NCBI RefSeq assembly: GCF_000378485.1
Contig: NZ_KB899969.1
Span: 372,001-436,000 of the forward strand
Length of the DNA: 64,000 nucleotides
DNA from: Flavobacterium rivuli WB 3.3-2 = DSM 21788
GTDB taxonomy: Bacteria > Bacteroidota > Bacteroidia > Flavobacteriales > Flavobacteriaceae
Reading direction: 5' to 3'
Notes under the pieces: model-generated
What the model saw: only the letters and a program-made list of their open reading frames with translations
Database searches by the model: none
What the model was told of the DNA's origin: nothing
Part shown: positions 5,717 to 14,016 of the stretch, piece by piece
Layout: each line of letters opens with the position of its first letter
Numbering within the stretch: position 1 is the first letter of the stretch
Program-made: the position numbers and the translations under genes

Positions 5717-8700
5717 AATAAATCCCTGTCCGGTGCTATAAGCCAGTTGGCATAATTATCGGGGTCGCCATAAAAGTCTAACTGGTTGCCTGCACCGCCA
5801 CCTGCTGTATTTGCAATGTATCCGGCTCTTGTTATGGTAGCATAAGATGGTTTAGAGGCATTGTTCTTTTTTCTCCAGAAGTATATTGCCGAAGCAGGAT
5901 CGAGCACGCCGGAGTTTTGGGTAAAGAACGAAGCAATACTTATAGGCGATGGGTAAGGGTTGCCTATGGCTGTATAACGCCTGCCGTTTACAGAAGCATC
6001 TACCGTTATTGTACCATTGTGTGGTGCGCCTGTAAAGGTACCTGCAAAGCTAATTGGTGCTGTGCCGTTATTGTAATTAGGGGTACTGTCAGTATCGGGC
6101 ATACGTATAAGGTATGATTTTGCTGTTGCAAACGATGTTTCAAATGGGTCTACAGTAGTGTAATATTCCTGGTTGTACTGCTCAACATATTTATATTCGT
6201 AAAAGCGGGTTGTAACAGTTTGTTGTGAAAAATCGTGCAGGTTTTGCCCGCTTACCGGTGCCGACCATAGTGTATAATCCAGCCTGTATAAAGAATTACT
6301 GTTTTTAATAGCTGTTATGTTGCCCACATTTGTATTTGTAGTGGCTAAACTTCCCTGCAAAAGGGCAGCATTATTTTGCGCAGTAAGGGTTGCGCCTGTA
6401 GTTGTAAGGGTATTTTCTACACTTAGGGTTGCACCTGTTTTTACGGTTAATGCTGTGCCTGGCTGTAATGTAAGGCTATTGGCATAAGCAGTACCCGTGG
6501 CTATTTCAGGATTATGAGATGATGTGTTTACAGTAACATTTGTTGCCGCCGTAGGCAGCGCATTGCCACACCAGTTTGCAGGGTTACTCCAGTTGCTGTC
6601 GGCATCGCCGGTCCACTCTGCTTTTACAGTAGCGGTAACAGGCACACGTATTGCCGACTCTCCGCAGCCATTGATAAACTGCCAATTGTAAAAATAATAC
6701 CATGAAGTGCTTGTTGAAGCGGTATTACCTGTAATAGTAATATTCTCATTTGCACGATTGTAATAATTTGCTGCTCCGCCTAAATTTCGCATTACACGGT
6801 TCACTGTCGCGCCGCCGGGATTATCCCACTTAAGCTGGTATCCGGTACCGGTAGGTATATCCCAGTTAAGTGTTACTACTTTTGGTGATCCAACCGATGA
6901 GTTTGTTGAGTTAGCTTCGGCTGGAGTTATAGTAAATGTGTATTCCTGAAGGGTAGCCCCCGCAGAATTTTTTAGAATTATCTTATTGTTGGTTCCTGAA
7001 TCTACTGGGTAAATTGTAACTGAATGTAATTTTGTAGCAGACGTTGCAGAAAAAATTACTGCTTCGCCATTATTAGTAGAACCCAGGCTGCCAAGTGTTG
7101 CCGGGTCAGGAGCACCTGTAGTTATATTACTTTCGGTTCCTGTAGCCGCAACATAATAATCTGTTGTTTGTGTTAATGAGTCGATAGTGAATATATTACC
7201 AGTGCTTAATGCTGTGCCACCCGTGGCTGCATCATACCATTTAAGAGTATTACCGGTTTGTGTAGTTGCCGAAAGGTTTATTGGTGTATTACCACAGCCT
7301 GTACCTTCTGTTGTTGATAACACAGATACCTGTATGTTTATTTCGATGGGTGCAGATGTTAATACCACAGTACCATTACAAAGCACATCACATTTAAAGT
7401 AGTTCGCATTTGTGTTAGCGGTCATTATTCTTACAGGTGTGGCTGCTGGTAAACCCTCGTTTAAATACGTTACACCATCCGGCGATGATTTCCACTGATA
7501 TGTTATTCCTGTTGCTGTTGGCATTGGTGTGCTTAAATTAAAGCTTAAAGATTCCTGGCTGCATATAGTGGTTTTAGAAACTGTGGCTGTAGCAGTTGTT
7601 GGAAATGTAAAAGTTGTGCATGGCGGAATAAGTACGAGTGAAATATCATCTACATATATTTCTCCCTGGTCCTGTGCCTGGAAGCCTATATAATATGTTC
7701 CTGTTTGTGTAGGTATAAAATCGCCCAAATATGTTGTAAAGGCATAGTTGCCAGAAATACCCACAGCATCTGTTAGTGATAATAATGTTTGTTGCATTCC
7801 GGCTGCCGATGGGCTCATTCCGTATTTGACAGTAAAATCTGTTTTGTAATTAAATGAATAGGGTATGTAATATTTAAATGAAAGCCTGTAAGTTGAGCCT
7901 GCAGTTAAGCTGATACCCTGAGTGTATAAATTATCGTTATTACTACCCGATGCAGATGGAACGTAAACAGAGTTTGGAGCAGAGTTATTTGTAAAACCAT
8001 AAGTTTTCCATGTAGAGCTGTCTCCGTTTACATTTTCTGTAGTAAAACACGATGGCAGGGCGGGTGTTGTAGCACTATCAAAATTTTGACTGTAAGGTGC
8101 CGCTACAGCGCCACACTGTGTTGTAAATGTACCGCTTGCCCATGTACTGTAAGTACCGCTGCCGCAATTTGTACGAACATAGTAACTGTAAAGGGTATTG
8201 CCGGTTAACCCAATAATATTTGCACTGGTTGTTGTAGCGTTAAGATTGTTAGCTACTAAACCATCAGTGCCACTGCCGGCTGTACCGGCAGAACGTACTT
8301 CCCACTGGTAGCTTTCTGGTGTATTACCTGCAGATGGGGCAGCCCATGATAATGTAGCTGCTGTAGCTGTTATATTTGAAGAGGCAAGATTTGTGGGAGA
8401 ATTACAACCGTTGCCCGATGCAATTGTAAAACGGATATTTGGCCGATTACCAGTTACGGTCATAGATGTACCTGCTGTCCAGGCGGCAGTGTCATTTTGA
8501 TAGTAACGGGTGCGGTTTACACTGCTTGTACTAGTATACTGATAGGTTGGATAACCACTTGACAAATATGCTTGATTTCCTTTAATAATAAGTACTGAGA
8601 GATTGTTTCCAGTGTAAGAGAATGCGGTATTCAGCTCTACTTCTGCCCATCCGCTCGTTGTGGCGTTAGGAAACGAACCGGTATATACCTGTGTATATCC

Positions 8701-9036
8701 TGCAAAATCTGAAGTGCCTATTGCCGCCGATGTTAATGTAGCAGCGCTTGTATTTTTAAGGTATATTGTAACAGCATCAATAGCTGTAACGTTAGATCCA
8801 CTATATTTATATAGTGCTAATTTTGTTAGATTACCCGTAGTAGGTATTTCTGTTGACAGATAAATTATTTCTTCGGCTGAATAATTGTAATTTCTGTTTA
8901 TTACTTTTTCTGTAGTGCTTGTAGAGGCAGTATTACCTACAGTAACCGTAGTTTGTGCTAAAATGCTTTTAGTGCTAAATAAGAGCATAAGGAGCAACAC
9001 CCTTGTAAAATAGCTTTGGTAGTTTTTAGTATTCAT
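5713..9036 (-). CDS. Large T9SS adhesin-like surface protein, N-terminal part (frameshifted)
   Basis: 1107 residues ending APDRDLL at a premature stop; with the 4937-5716 part the protein would be about 1,365 residues. Order of parts: signal peptide (1-28, ILAQ); an N-terminal domain (about 29-205) similar to that of the 12991-13863 protein; a fibronectin-type-III-like domain (about 210-305, LSWAAPSAG); a jelly-roll/MAM-like domain starting SQNFDSATTPALPSC; Ig-like and Gly-Thr-rich repeats; and a T9SS-associated region ahead of the sorting domain. Composition (Thr, Ser, Asn, Gly) fits an exported surface protein. The promoter carries a Fur-box-like palindrome at 9076-9094. Genuine pseudogene, phase-variable switch or sequencing error cannot be separated here. 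Confidence 0.78.
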   Translation of the reverse strand: MNTKNYQSYFTRVLLLMLLFSTKSILAQTTVTVGNTASTSTTEKVINRNYNYSAEEIIYLSTEIPTTGNLTKLALYKYSGSNVTAIDAVTIYLKNTSAATLTSAAIGTSDFAGYTQVYTGSFPNATTSGWAEVELNTAFSYTGNNLSVLIIKGNQAYLSSGYPTYQYTSTSSVNRTRYYQNDTAAWTAGTSMTVTGNRPNIRFTIASGNGCNSPTNLASSNITATAATLSWAAPSAGNTPESYQWEVRSAGTAGSGTDGLVANNLNATTTSANIIGLTGNTLYSYYVRTNCGSGTYSTWASGTFTTQCGAVAAPYSQNFDSATTPALPSCFTTENVNGDSSTWKTYGFTNNSAPNSVYVPSASGSNNDNLYTQGISLTAGSTYRLSFKYYIPYSFNYKTDFTVKYGMSPSAAGMQQTLLSLTDAVGISGNYAFTTYLGDFIPTQTGTYYIGFQAQDQGEIYVDDISLVLIPPCTTFTFPTTATATVSKTTICSQESLSFNLSTPMPTATGITYQWKSSPDGVTYLNEGLPAATPVRIMTANTNANYFKCDVLCNGTVVLTSAPIEINIQVSVLSTTEGTGCGNTPINLSATTQTGNTLKWYDAATGGTALSTGNIFTIDSLTQTTDYYVAATGTESNITTGAPDPATLGSLGSTNNGEAVIFSATSATKLHSVTIYPVDSGTNNKIILKNSAGATLQEYTFTITPAEANSTNSSVGSPKVVTLNWDIPTGTGYQLKWDNPGGATVNRVMRNLGGAANYYNRANENITITGNTASTSTSWYYFYNWQFINGCGESAIRVPVTATVKAEWTGDADSNWSNPANWCGNALPTAATNVTVNTSSHNPEIATGTAYANSLTLQPGTALTVKTGATLSVENTLTTTGATLTAQNNAALLQGSLATTNTNVGNITAIKNSNSLYRLDYTLWSAPVSGQNLHDFSQQTVTTRFYEYKYVEQYNQEYYTTVDPFETSFATAKSYLIRMPDTDSTPNYNNGTAPISFAGTFTGAPHNGTITVDASVNGRRYTAIGNPYPSPISIASFFTQNSGVLDPASAIYFWRKKNNASKPSYATITRAGYIANTAGGGAGNQLDFYGDPDNYANWLIAPDRDLL

Positions 9037-9075
9037 TTGTATATTGGGGAATATAGTTATAAATTTATTATTCTT

Positions 9076-9094
9076 ATTTAAACTAATTATAAAT
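9076..9094 (-). promoter_or_regulatory. Fur-box-like palindrome upstream of the T9SS adhesin
   Basis: ATTTAAACTAATTATAAAT, an imperfect 19-bp palindrome with ATTTA/TAAAT ends, 40 bases before the ATG at 9036. It matches 13906-13924 at 17 of 19 positions and resembles 18953-18971, with the same spacing to the start in each case. The regulator identity is inferred from the iron-type genes downstream of the third copy. Confidence 0.5.
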
Positions 9095-9106
9095 TGAAAA
9101 ATTAGT

Positions 9107-9143
9107 CCTAAAAAAGGACGTAACCTGTACGCCCTTTTTTAGG
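9107..9143. terminator. Strong hairpin terminator downstream of the acidic lipoprotein gene
   Basis: Perfect 11-bp inverted repeat CCTAAAAAAGG (9107-9117) / CCTTTTTTAGG (9133-9143). The A/T runs inside the stem allow function in either direction; on the minus strand it ends the transcript leaving 9156. Confidence 0.65.
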
Positions 9144-9155
9144 TGCTGTCAATAC

Positions 9156-9803
9156 TTATTGCCTCTGGAAAACGTAACGCCTTGTGCGTACCTGGCCGTT
9201 AACTGTTGTAGTTACTTCATAATACATACGGTTATTTCCGTTTTCAAATACAATTGTAGTTTGTGTTGTGGTATCGTTTGTAGTAAGCGAGTAAACATTA
9301 TTTTGGGCTGTCCAGTACCCTAAAATTCTCTCAGTGTTTACACATGTACCGCTGCCACCGCCATTATCATCATCAGATCCTTCGTCACTGTCTTCATCAG
9401 TATCATTATCTGTTGTTGGTGTAGTAGGATCTGTTGGCGTGGTTGGGGTTTCGTCGGTGTCTTCATCGCTGTCATCGTTATGCTCGTCACTGTCTTCATC
9501 ACTGTTTTCATCACTATCCTCGTCGCTGTCGTCATGGCCCATGGAACTTCTAAAGTTGCTTGCTATCCTTGCTCCGGAGTTTCCGTAAAGCTCGTGTGTA
9601 AATTGGTCTGCGCCAAAAATGTACGTTTCCTCAAGTTCGCAGGAGTTTGTAGCCACAGCCTGTCCGTTAAGGTAAACTTCTGTAAGCTTCCATGTGCCTA
9701 TAATAGGGTTTGCTGTAGCAGGGCTGTCATCGTCATTGTTGCAGCCTATCAGTATAAGAAACGCTGCCACGAGGCTAAATACTAAAGATAATTGTTTTTT
9801 CAT
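9156..9803 (-). CDS. Lipocalin-like lipoprotein with Asp/Ser/Glu-rich repeat
   Basis: 215 residues. Lipobox LIGC with Cys21 after a 20-residue signal, so an envelope lipoprotein. Start at 9803 is chosen because MKKQLSLVF begins the signal; the further upstream ATG would overlap the DUF3570 stop. Residues ~31-80 begin IIGTWKLTEVYLNG, typical of lipocalin-like (DUF5004/lipocalin_4) domains. Residues ~88-155 are low complexity, built of DSDED and Thr-Pro runs, which interrupt the fold before the final GYWTAQNNVY strand region. Last gene of the DUF3570 operon (31 bases after it). The acidic insert may bind cations; this is inference. Confidence 0.72.
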   Translation of the reverse strand: MKKQLSLVFSLVAAFLILIGCNNDDDSPATANPIIGTWKLTEVYLNGQAVATNSCELEETYIFGADQFTHELYGNSGARIASNFRSSMGHDDSDEDSDENSDEDSDEHNDDSDEDTDETPTTPTDPTTPTTDNDTDEDSDEGSDDDNGGGSGTCVNTERILGYWTAQNNVYSLTTNDTTTQTTIVFENGNNRMYYEVTTTVNGQVRTRRYVFQRQ

Positions 9804-9834
9804 TTTGTTATATATTTGATTGTTCTGGTAATTT

Positions 9835-11331
9835 TTAATGCGCAAATTTTATCCCAAGGCTAAATATATCCGCCTCAAGCGAATCACTTCTCTGGTAATG
9901 GTTGTATCTAAAATCGATGGTTTTTAGCCCCATAGATAATATTTTGAAGCCCTGCATAATATCTGTATACGATGCACCCATGCCATACTGGTGGCTGTCA
10001 AAAGAAGACAGGTCATAATCAGATGTGTAATATTTCTCGAAAGAGTAGTGCATGTCCTGTTTGGCAAAATACTTTGCGGCAACCTGTGTATAAAAACGGT
10101 ACATAGGCATTATGCTAAAACCCCCTCCCAGTTTTACAGGCACTTCTATACTGGCAGTGTGCGATTGCAGCCCCCAGTCGTCGGTATAATAGCGGTAGTA
10201 GGTGCGCAGTACCATAAAGTCGTTAAGGTAGTAGTTAAGCCTTGCGCCAATGGGGAATTTGTATCGGGTATCCGGCAGGCGTTCCACATCATCGGCAAGC
10301 CTGAAGATGCCTTTATTATCTGCCGTATTGTAAACGGGTATATAGCGTGCCTGGCCTATGTAGTAGTTAGCCTTATCGGCAAAATACATTCTGTGGTATG
10401 GCGTAGAAAGTAACCCCTCCTGATACAGCACATCCAGGAATAAAGATAGTTGCAGCTTCTTAGTCAGTACCTGGGTAAAGCCAAAGGACACCGAATATGA
10501 ATTTCTTTTTTTATTGCTGAATTCTTTAAAAGCCGATGGCAGGTAGTTAGAGCTTTCTACTCCGTTCTGGTCATAAATGGTAACACCATTAAAATAACCA
10601 CGGGTTAAAAAGTTAAAACCATTTTGGGCATATTCATGCAGCTCTGTTGGGTAAATGGGTTTCCACTTATCAAGGTAAGCACTTGCTTTAAGGCTAACCT
10701 CGGTATTTTTTTCATTAAACAGCCTTGCAAGGCCTGCGCCAAAGCCAAACGACTGGTAATCGTACTCGTTAGAGCCCGAAACATTGGTATTCCATATCGT
10801 ATTCCTGTCGTCAGAGCTATGGCTGTACACTACGCTCAATGTAGTAAGCACATCTTTTCTTGATGCTCCGGTAGACTGTATCCAGGGGCTGCCATAAGGG
10901 GCAGGGGTAGCTACCGGATTTTCGTAATCATCGTCATCATCGCCATCGCGGTTTGCAGCACCTGCTGCATAACGGCGGGATGCACCTGTATTGTTGGTAT
11001 TGCTATACGTTCCGTCGGTAAAAAACGGATTGATGTTGCTTGAAGAAGCAGAGGTGTATGCAGAGAATCCGGCATCAAACGTAAGCACATCGTCGTCATT
11101 AAGCGGCACAGCCACAATAATGTCGGCTGCAACATCGGTAAGCTTCTCGGTACCAAGGCCACCACCTACAGCAGAGTGTATACCCTCCTGCTTGTAGTAA
11201 CTGGAAAGCAGGTCTACCTCGATAGTTTCGAGTACGCGTTTTTTAAATACAACAGTAGTATCTGCCACAGGTTCCTGGGCAAATAACGGGCAACAGCATA
11301 AAAGCAGTAAAAGGGCAGGTAGTATTTTCAT
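9835..11331 (-). CDS. DUF3570 outer-membrane beta-barrel protein
   Basis: 498 residues with an 18-residue signal peptide (LFAQ). The body alternates polar/aromatic strands ending with a typical barrel C-terminus (FSLGIKFAH). The N-terminal segment (VLETIEVDLLSSYYKQEGIHSAVGGG pattern) is characteristic of DUF3570. It starts 3 bases after the DUF4266 stop. DUF3570, DUF4266, ApbE and thioredoxin genes recur together in Gram-negative genomes. Function is unknown; a barrel receiving or exporting a product made by its neighbours is inference. GDDDDDYE around residue 130 is an acidic loop. Confidence 0.85.
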   Translation of the reverse strand: MKILPALLLLLCCCPLFAQEPVADTTVVFKKRVLETIEVDLLSSYYKQEGIHSAVGGGLGTEKLTDVAADIIVAVPLNDDDVLTFDAGFSAYTSASSSNINPFFTDGTYSNTNNTGASRRYAAGAANRDGDDDDDYENPVATPAPYGSPWIQSTGASRKDVLTTLSVVYSHSSDDRNTIWNTNVSGSNEYDYQSFGFGAGLARLFNEKNTEVSLKASAYLDKWKPIYPTELHEYAQNGFNFLTRGYFNGVTIYDQNGVESSNYLPSAFKEFSNKKRNSYSVSFGFTQVLTKKLQLSLFLDVLYQEGLLSTPYHRMYFADKANYYIGQARYIPVYNTADNKGIFRLADDVERLPDTRYKFPIGARLNYYLNDFMVLRTYYRYYTDDWGLQSHTASIEVPVKLGGGFSIMPMYRFYTQVAAKYFAKQDMHYSFEKYYTSDYDLSSFDSHQYGMGASYTDIMQGFKILSMGLKTIDFRYNHYQRSDSLEADIFSLGIKFAH

Positions 11332-11334
11332 AAC

Positions 11335-11547
11335 TTAGTTACAACCGCAGCCTCCGCCTGTTTTACCTCCGTTAGCGCCCGATGCGCCTTCGCGGTATAC
11401 CTGAAAATTAGTTTCGTAACGCTCTGCCGGTTTTGCGCTAAGCGCCATATCGGGGTCGTTTATATATTGTTTTTTGTACTCCTTTACCGCCACACACGAT
11501 TGCAGGCTAAGGGTGCCTAATAAAAGCAATAGTAATAGTATTTTCAT
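11335..11547 (-). CDS. DUF4266 small lipoprotein with Gly-Cys tail
   Basis: 70 residues. Lipobox LQSC with Cys18. The mature 53 residues carry the DUF4266 pattern: YINDPDMA, then YREGASGANGG and the tail GGGCGCN (64-70). The conserved DPDM and REGASGG-type motifs and the two Cys at the extreme end mark the family. It lies between apbE (6 bases) and DUF3570 (3 bases). The Cys-Gly tail could bind a metal or cofactor or be modified by neighbours; nothing in the sequence proves this. Confidence 0.85.
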   Translation of the reverse strand: MKILLLLLLLGTLSLQSCVAVKEYKKQYINDPDMALSAKPAERYETNFQVYREGASGANGGKTGGGCGCN

Positions 11548-11553
11548 GTACAG

Positions 11554-12543
11554 TTATTGTTTGTATTTTTTAAGGTCGATGTTTTTAGACGAAAATAGGG
11601 CACCTTCATCTGTAACAACAATGCATTTAAGTGCCGGGAACTGGTTAATAAGGCTCAGGCCAATATCTTTGCCCAGTACCATAATCGCGGTGCTGAAACC
11701 GTTTGCCATTTCGGCACTTGGCCCGGCCACTGTTACACTGCTTAACCCCGTTGCAGGGTAGCCCGTAACCGGATTTATTATATGCGTGTAGCGTTTGCCA
11801 TTTAGCATTACATATTTTTCGTAACTGCCGGACGTTACTATGGCGCTTTCCTTATCAAGCGGGATCACGGCAAATACCTTGTTTTTATTTATAGGGTTGG
11901 TTATACCGGCAGTCCATGGCTTGCCATCGGGCTGTTTGCCCCAGGTATTCATATCGCCGGATGCATTTATAATGCCTGCAGTAACGCCTTTTTCCATCAG
12001 TAGTTCGCGGGTTTTATCGGCGGCATATCCTTTACCTATCGACCCGAAACCTATTTTCATACCCTCTTTTTTAAGAAAGATCGTTTGCTTTTCTTTATCC
12101 AGTATAATGTTCCCGTAACCTACCTTTTCAACCGACTTTTTTATGGCTTCCGCGGATGGCATTTCGGTCATCGATCCATCGTACTTCCATATCCTGTCCA
12201 TTGCCGCAAAACTAATGTCAAAAGCTCCATCGGTAATTTTAGAGAAGTATAGTGCCCTTTCGGTAAGGTCAAATAATTCTTTATCTACTTCAACGGGCTG
12301 TATGCCTGCATATTTATTTACTATTGATACCTGCGTTTCCGGCCTCCATTCGCTTATAAGGTTTTCTATGCGGGTAATCTCAGTAACTGCAGAGTCTATG
12401 TAAGCTTCGGCAGTCTCTTTATCTTTAGCTACAATGGTAATATCAAAACGGCTGCCCATAAGCATAAGAGTACGTTTGCGCACTGTTTGCGCATTGCAAA
12501 CAGTAAACACCACTACCATGAAAAGAAGCAATACGTTTTTCAT
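11554..12543 (-). CDS. apbE: FAD:protein FMN transferase (ApbE family)
   Basis: 329 residues with a signal peptide (1-18, VCNA), so a periplasmic enzyme. ApbE proteins attach FMN from FAD to a Thr/Ser of partner proteins. Visible motifs: LMGSRFDITI near the N-terminus, the FDIS segment, GFGSIGKGYAAD (nucleotide-binding loop), NASGDMNTWG (magnesium/FAD site) and HIINPVTGYPA. It is 4 bases downstream of the thioredoxin gene. No Na+-NQR or Rnf subunit is nearby, so a target in this operon is suggested but not identified. Confidence 0.93.
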   Translation of the reverse strand: MKNVLLLFMVVVFTVCNAQTVRKRTLMLMGSRFDITIVAKDKETAEAYIDSAVTEITRIENLISEWRPETQVSIVNKYAGIQPVEVDKELFDLTERALYFSKITDGAFDISFAAMDRIWKYDGSMTEMPSAEAIKKSVEKVGYGNIILDKEKQTIFLKKEGMKIGFGSIGKGYAADKTRELLMEKGVTAGIINASGDMNTWGKQPDGKPWTAGITNPINKNKVFAVIPLDKESAIVTSGSYEKYVMLNGKRYTHIINPVTGYPATGLSSVTVAGPSAEMANGFSTAIMVLGKDIGLSLINQFPALKCIVVTDEGALFSSKNIDLKKYKQ

Positions 12544-12547
12544 TATC

Positions 12548-12991
12548 TTATTTTTCGAAAGAATGTAAAAGGGCTATATAAGCAGCAGGCGCAATGTTTT
12601 TATACCCGGTTTTGCCCAGGGCTTTACCGTTTTTATCCATTACTACCACAAGCGGAAAGTTGCCTTCTTTGTTGTATTTGTCAGATAACGACCCGTTTTG
12701 CTTTTGCAGTTCTTCGGGTAAGGCATTAACTTTCTTCTTTGGGAAATCGGCTTTAAGCAATACCCAGTTTGCCGCGGCTTCTTTTTTAAAATCGTCCGAT
12801 GCCCAGATGTTCTTATCCAGCTTTATGCATGGTGCGCACCAGTCTGACCCCGAAAAAACGAGGATAATATTTTTATTCTCGTTTTGCGCGATAGCTTTAG
12901 CTTCGTCAAGGCTGGTTACCCAGTTTTGACTGTAGCTGTTTGCAAAACACAGCAATGCAGCAAGGAATATAAATTTTTTAAAAGCCTGCAT
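12548..12991 (-). CDS. Thioredoxin-like periplasmic protein
   Basis: 147 residues with a signal peptide (about 1-21). The active site is WCAPC (C52, C55), followed by a DsbD-gamma/Thioredoxin_7-type fold with a cis-Pro region NFPLVVVMD. It shares the TAATG stop/start junction with the upstream T9SS gene, indicating translational coupling, and is 4 bases from apbE. Likely keeps thiols of an exported partner reduced, for instance the Cys tail of the DUF4266 lipoprotein (inference). Confidence 0.88.
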   Translation of the reverse strand: MQAFKKFIFLAALLCFANSYSQNWVTSLDEAKAIAQNENKNIILVFSGSDWCAPCIKLDKNIWASDDFKKEAAANWVLLKADFPKKKVNALPEELQKQNGSLSDKYNKEGNFPLVVVMDKNGKALGKTGYKNIAPAAYIALLHSFEK

Positions 12992-13863
12992 TAGTATACT
13001 GTTTTTGTAGTAGATACAGCGTTGTTTGCATCGGTTACTTTTACAAACAATAATTGTCCTGTAGAGGCAAGGGCATCAAGCACATAATCGTTGTTGTTCA
13101 CTAAAGTATTAAATACTTGTTTGCCCTGCACATCATATACAGTTATGTTGTTTATAGCTGTATTGGCTGATTTTACAGTCAGTTTGCCGGCATTATTGTA
13201 AACGATAACGCTATTATTAGCTTTAGTAACATTATCTGTAGAAAGTTGGCTTGTTATGCTTAGCCTTACGTTAGGGCGTTCCCAAACCGGACGCATTACA
13301 GATGCCGGGTCCCACGGGCTATTGCCTCCGCAGCCTATAGAACCATCGTTATATCCTGCCGACATTTTAGTACCCGATGCACTTGTGTACGTATATTGAG
13401 GCCTGCCCGATTCTATACAGGTAGAACCTACCGTTAATATGCTAAGGTTAGAGTTTGCAGTTAATGCAAATGGTGTTTGCAGGGTTACCTGCATCCAGCC
13501 TGTTTGGGAGTTATTAGGTAATGTACCGTCATAAACCAGCGTGTAACCGTTAAAGCCATCTCCTATGCTGTAATTTGCTGCAGCTACTGCGGCGGCTGTA
13601 GTATTTTTTAGGTATATTTTTACTGCTGGTGGTACAGTACTGTTGCCCGATGCTTTTTGGTACGCAAGGGTAGTTATATTGCCCGTAGCGTTTATCTCTG
13701 TAGCGGTATAAATACTTTCTGTAGCCGATGACTCATACCATGATGCGATAGGAGCAGATGTACCTGACCCCGACCCGGTGCCTACAGTTACTATAGTTTG
13801 TGCCTGCAAAGTTGTAGCAGTAAGCAGTAAAGTAAATGTGCAGTTAAGTAATTTTTTTATCAT
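12991..13863 (-). CDS. Small T9SS-exported protein, first gene of the ApbE/DUF4266 operon
   Basis: 290 residues: signal peptide (1-21, LQAQ), a ~190-residue domain starting TIVTVGTGSGSG and ending RPNVRLSI, then a ~75-residue T9SS sorting domain (VIVYNNAGKLTVKS, ITVYDVQGKQVF). The main domain is clearly related to the N-terminal domain of the adhesin at 5713-9036: both have YLKNT, GYTLVYDG/GYTQVYTG, GW..V.L and a closing RPNVR/RPNIR. Four Cys (such as ESGRP- and GCGGN-adjacent) may form disulphides. Promoter has a Fur-box-like palindrome. Surface protein whose ligand is unknown. Confidence 0.8.
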   Translation of the reverse strand: MIKKLLNCTFTLLLTATTLQAQTIVTVGTGSGSGTSAPIASWYESSATESIYTATEINATGNITTLAYQKASGNSTVPPAVKIYLKNTTAAAVAAANYSIGDGFNGYTLVYDGTLPNNSQTGWMQVTLQTPFALTANSNLSILTVGSTCIESGRPQYTYTSASGTKMSAGYNDGSIGCGGNSPWDPASVMRPVWERPNVRLSITSQLSTDNVTKANNSVIVYNNAGKLTVKSANTAINNITVYDVQGKQVFNTLVNNNDYVLDALASTGQLLFVKVTDANNAVSTTKTVY

Positions 13864-13880
13864 AGCAGGTTATGTAATGC

Positions 13881-13896
13881 GTGATTAAATAATCAC
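13881..13896. promoter_or_regulatory. Perfect palindrome in the promoter of the 12991-13863 gene
   Basis: GTGATTA-AA-TAATCAC, two 7-bp arms around AA, lies 18 bases before the ATG. It overlaps the expected transcription start, so it may be an operator or a leader hairpin. It does not fit the CRP (N6) or FNR (N4) spacing. Confidence 0.35.
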
Positions 13897-13905
13897 ATTA
13901 TTTTT

Positions 13906-13924
13906 ATTTAAACTGATTCTAAAT
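13906..13924 (-). promoter_or_regulatory. Fur-box-like palindrome upstream of the ApbE/DUF4266 operon
   Basis: ATTTAAACTGATTCTAAAT, 43 bases before the ATG at 13863. Same sequence class and spacing as 9076-9094 and 18953-18971. Confidence 0.5.
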
Positions 13925-14016
13925 TATTTTACAATATTAGGAAATGTTTTCCTACCAATCAAAAAATATTTTGGAAAAATTTAAGTAAATTTTAAGAAAT
14001 GCAAAACAGCTCGGAT

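Noticed and set aside
9334..9588. Ser-rich plus-strand ORF
   Set aside because: It is the mirror of the DSDED repeat on the minus strand.
13881..13896. CRP or FNR site
   Set aside because: Arm spacing is 8 bases between GTGA and TCAC (CRP uses 6) and 6 between TGAT and ATCA (FNR uses 4).
13938..13954. Palindrome TAGGAAA-TGT-TTTCCTA as a terminator of the receptor gene
   Set aside because: It lies upstream, not downstream, of that gene in its direction of transcription relative to the stop at 14017 and has no T tract; function unclear.
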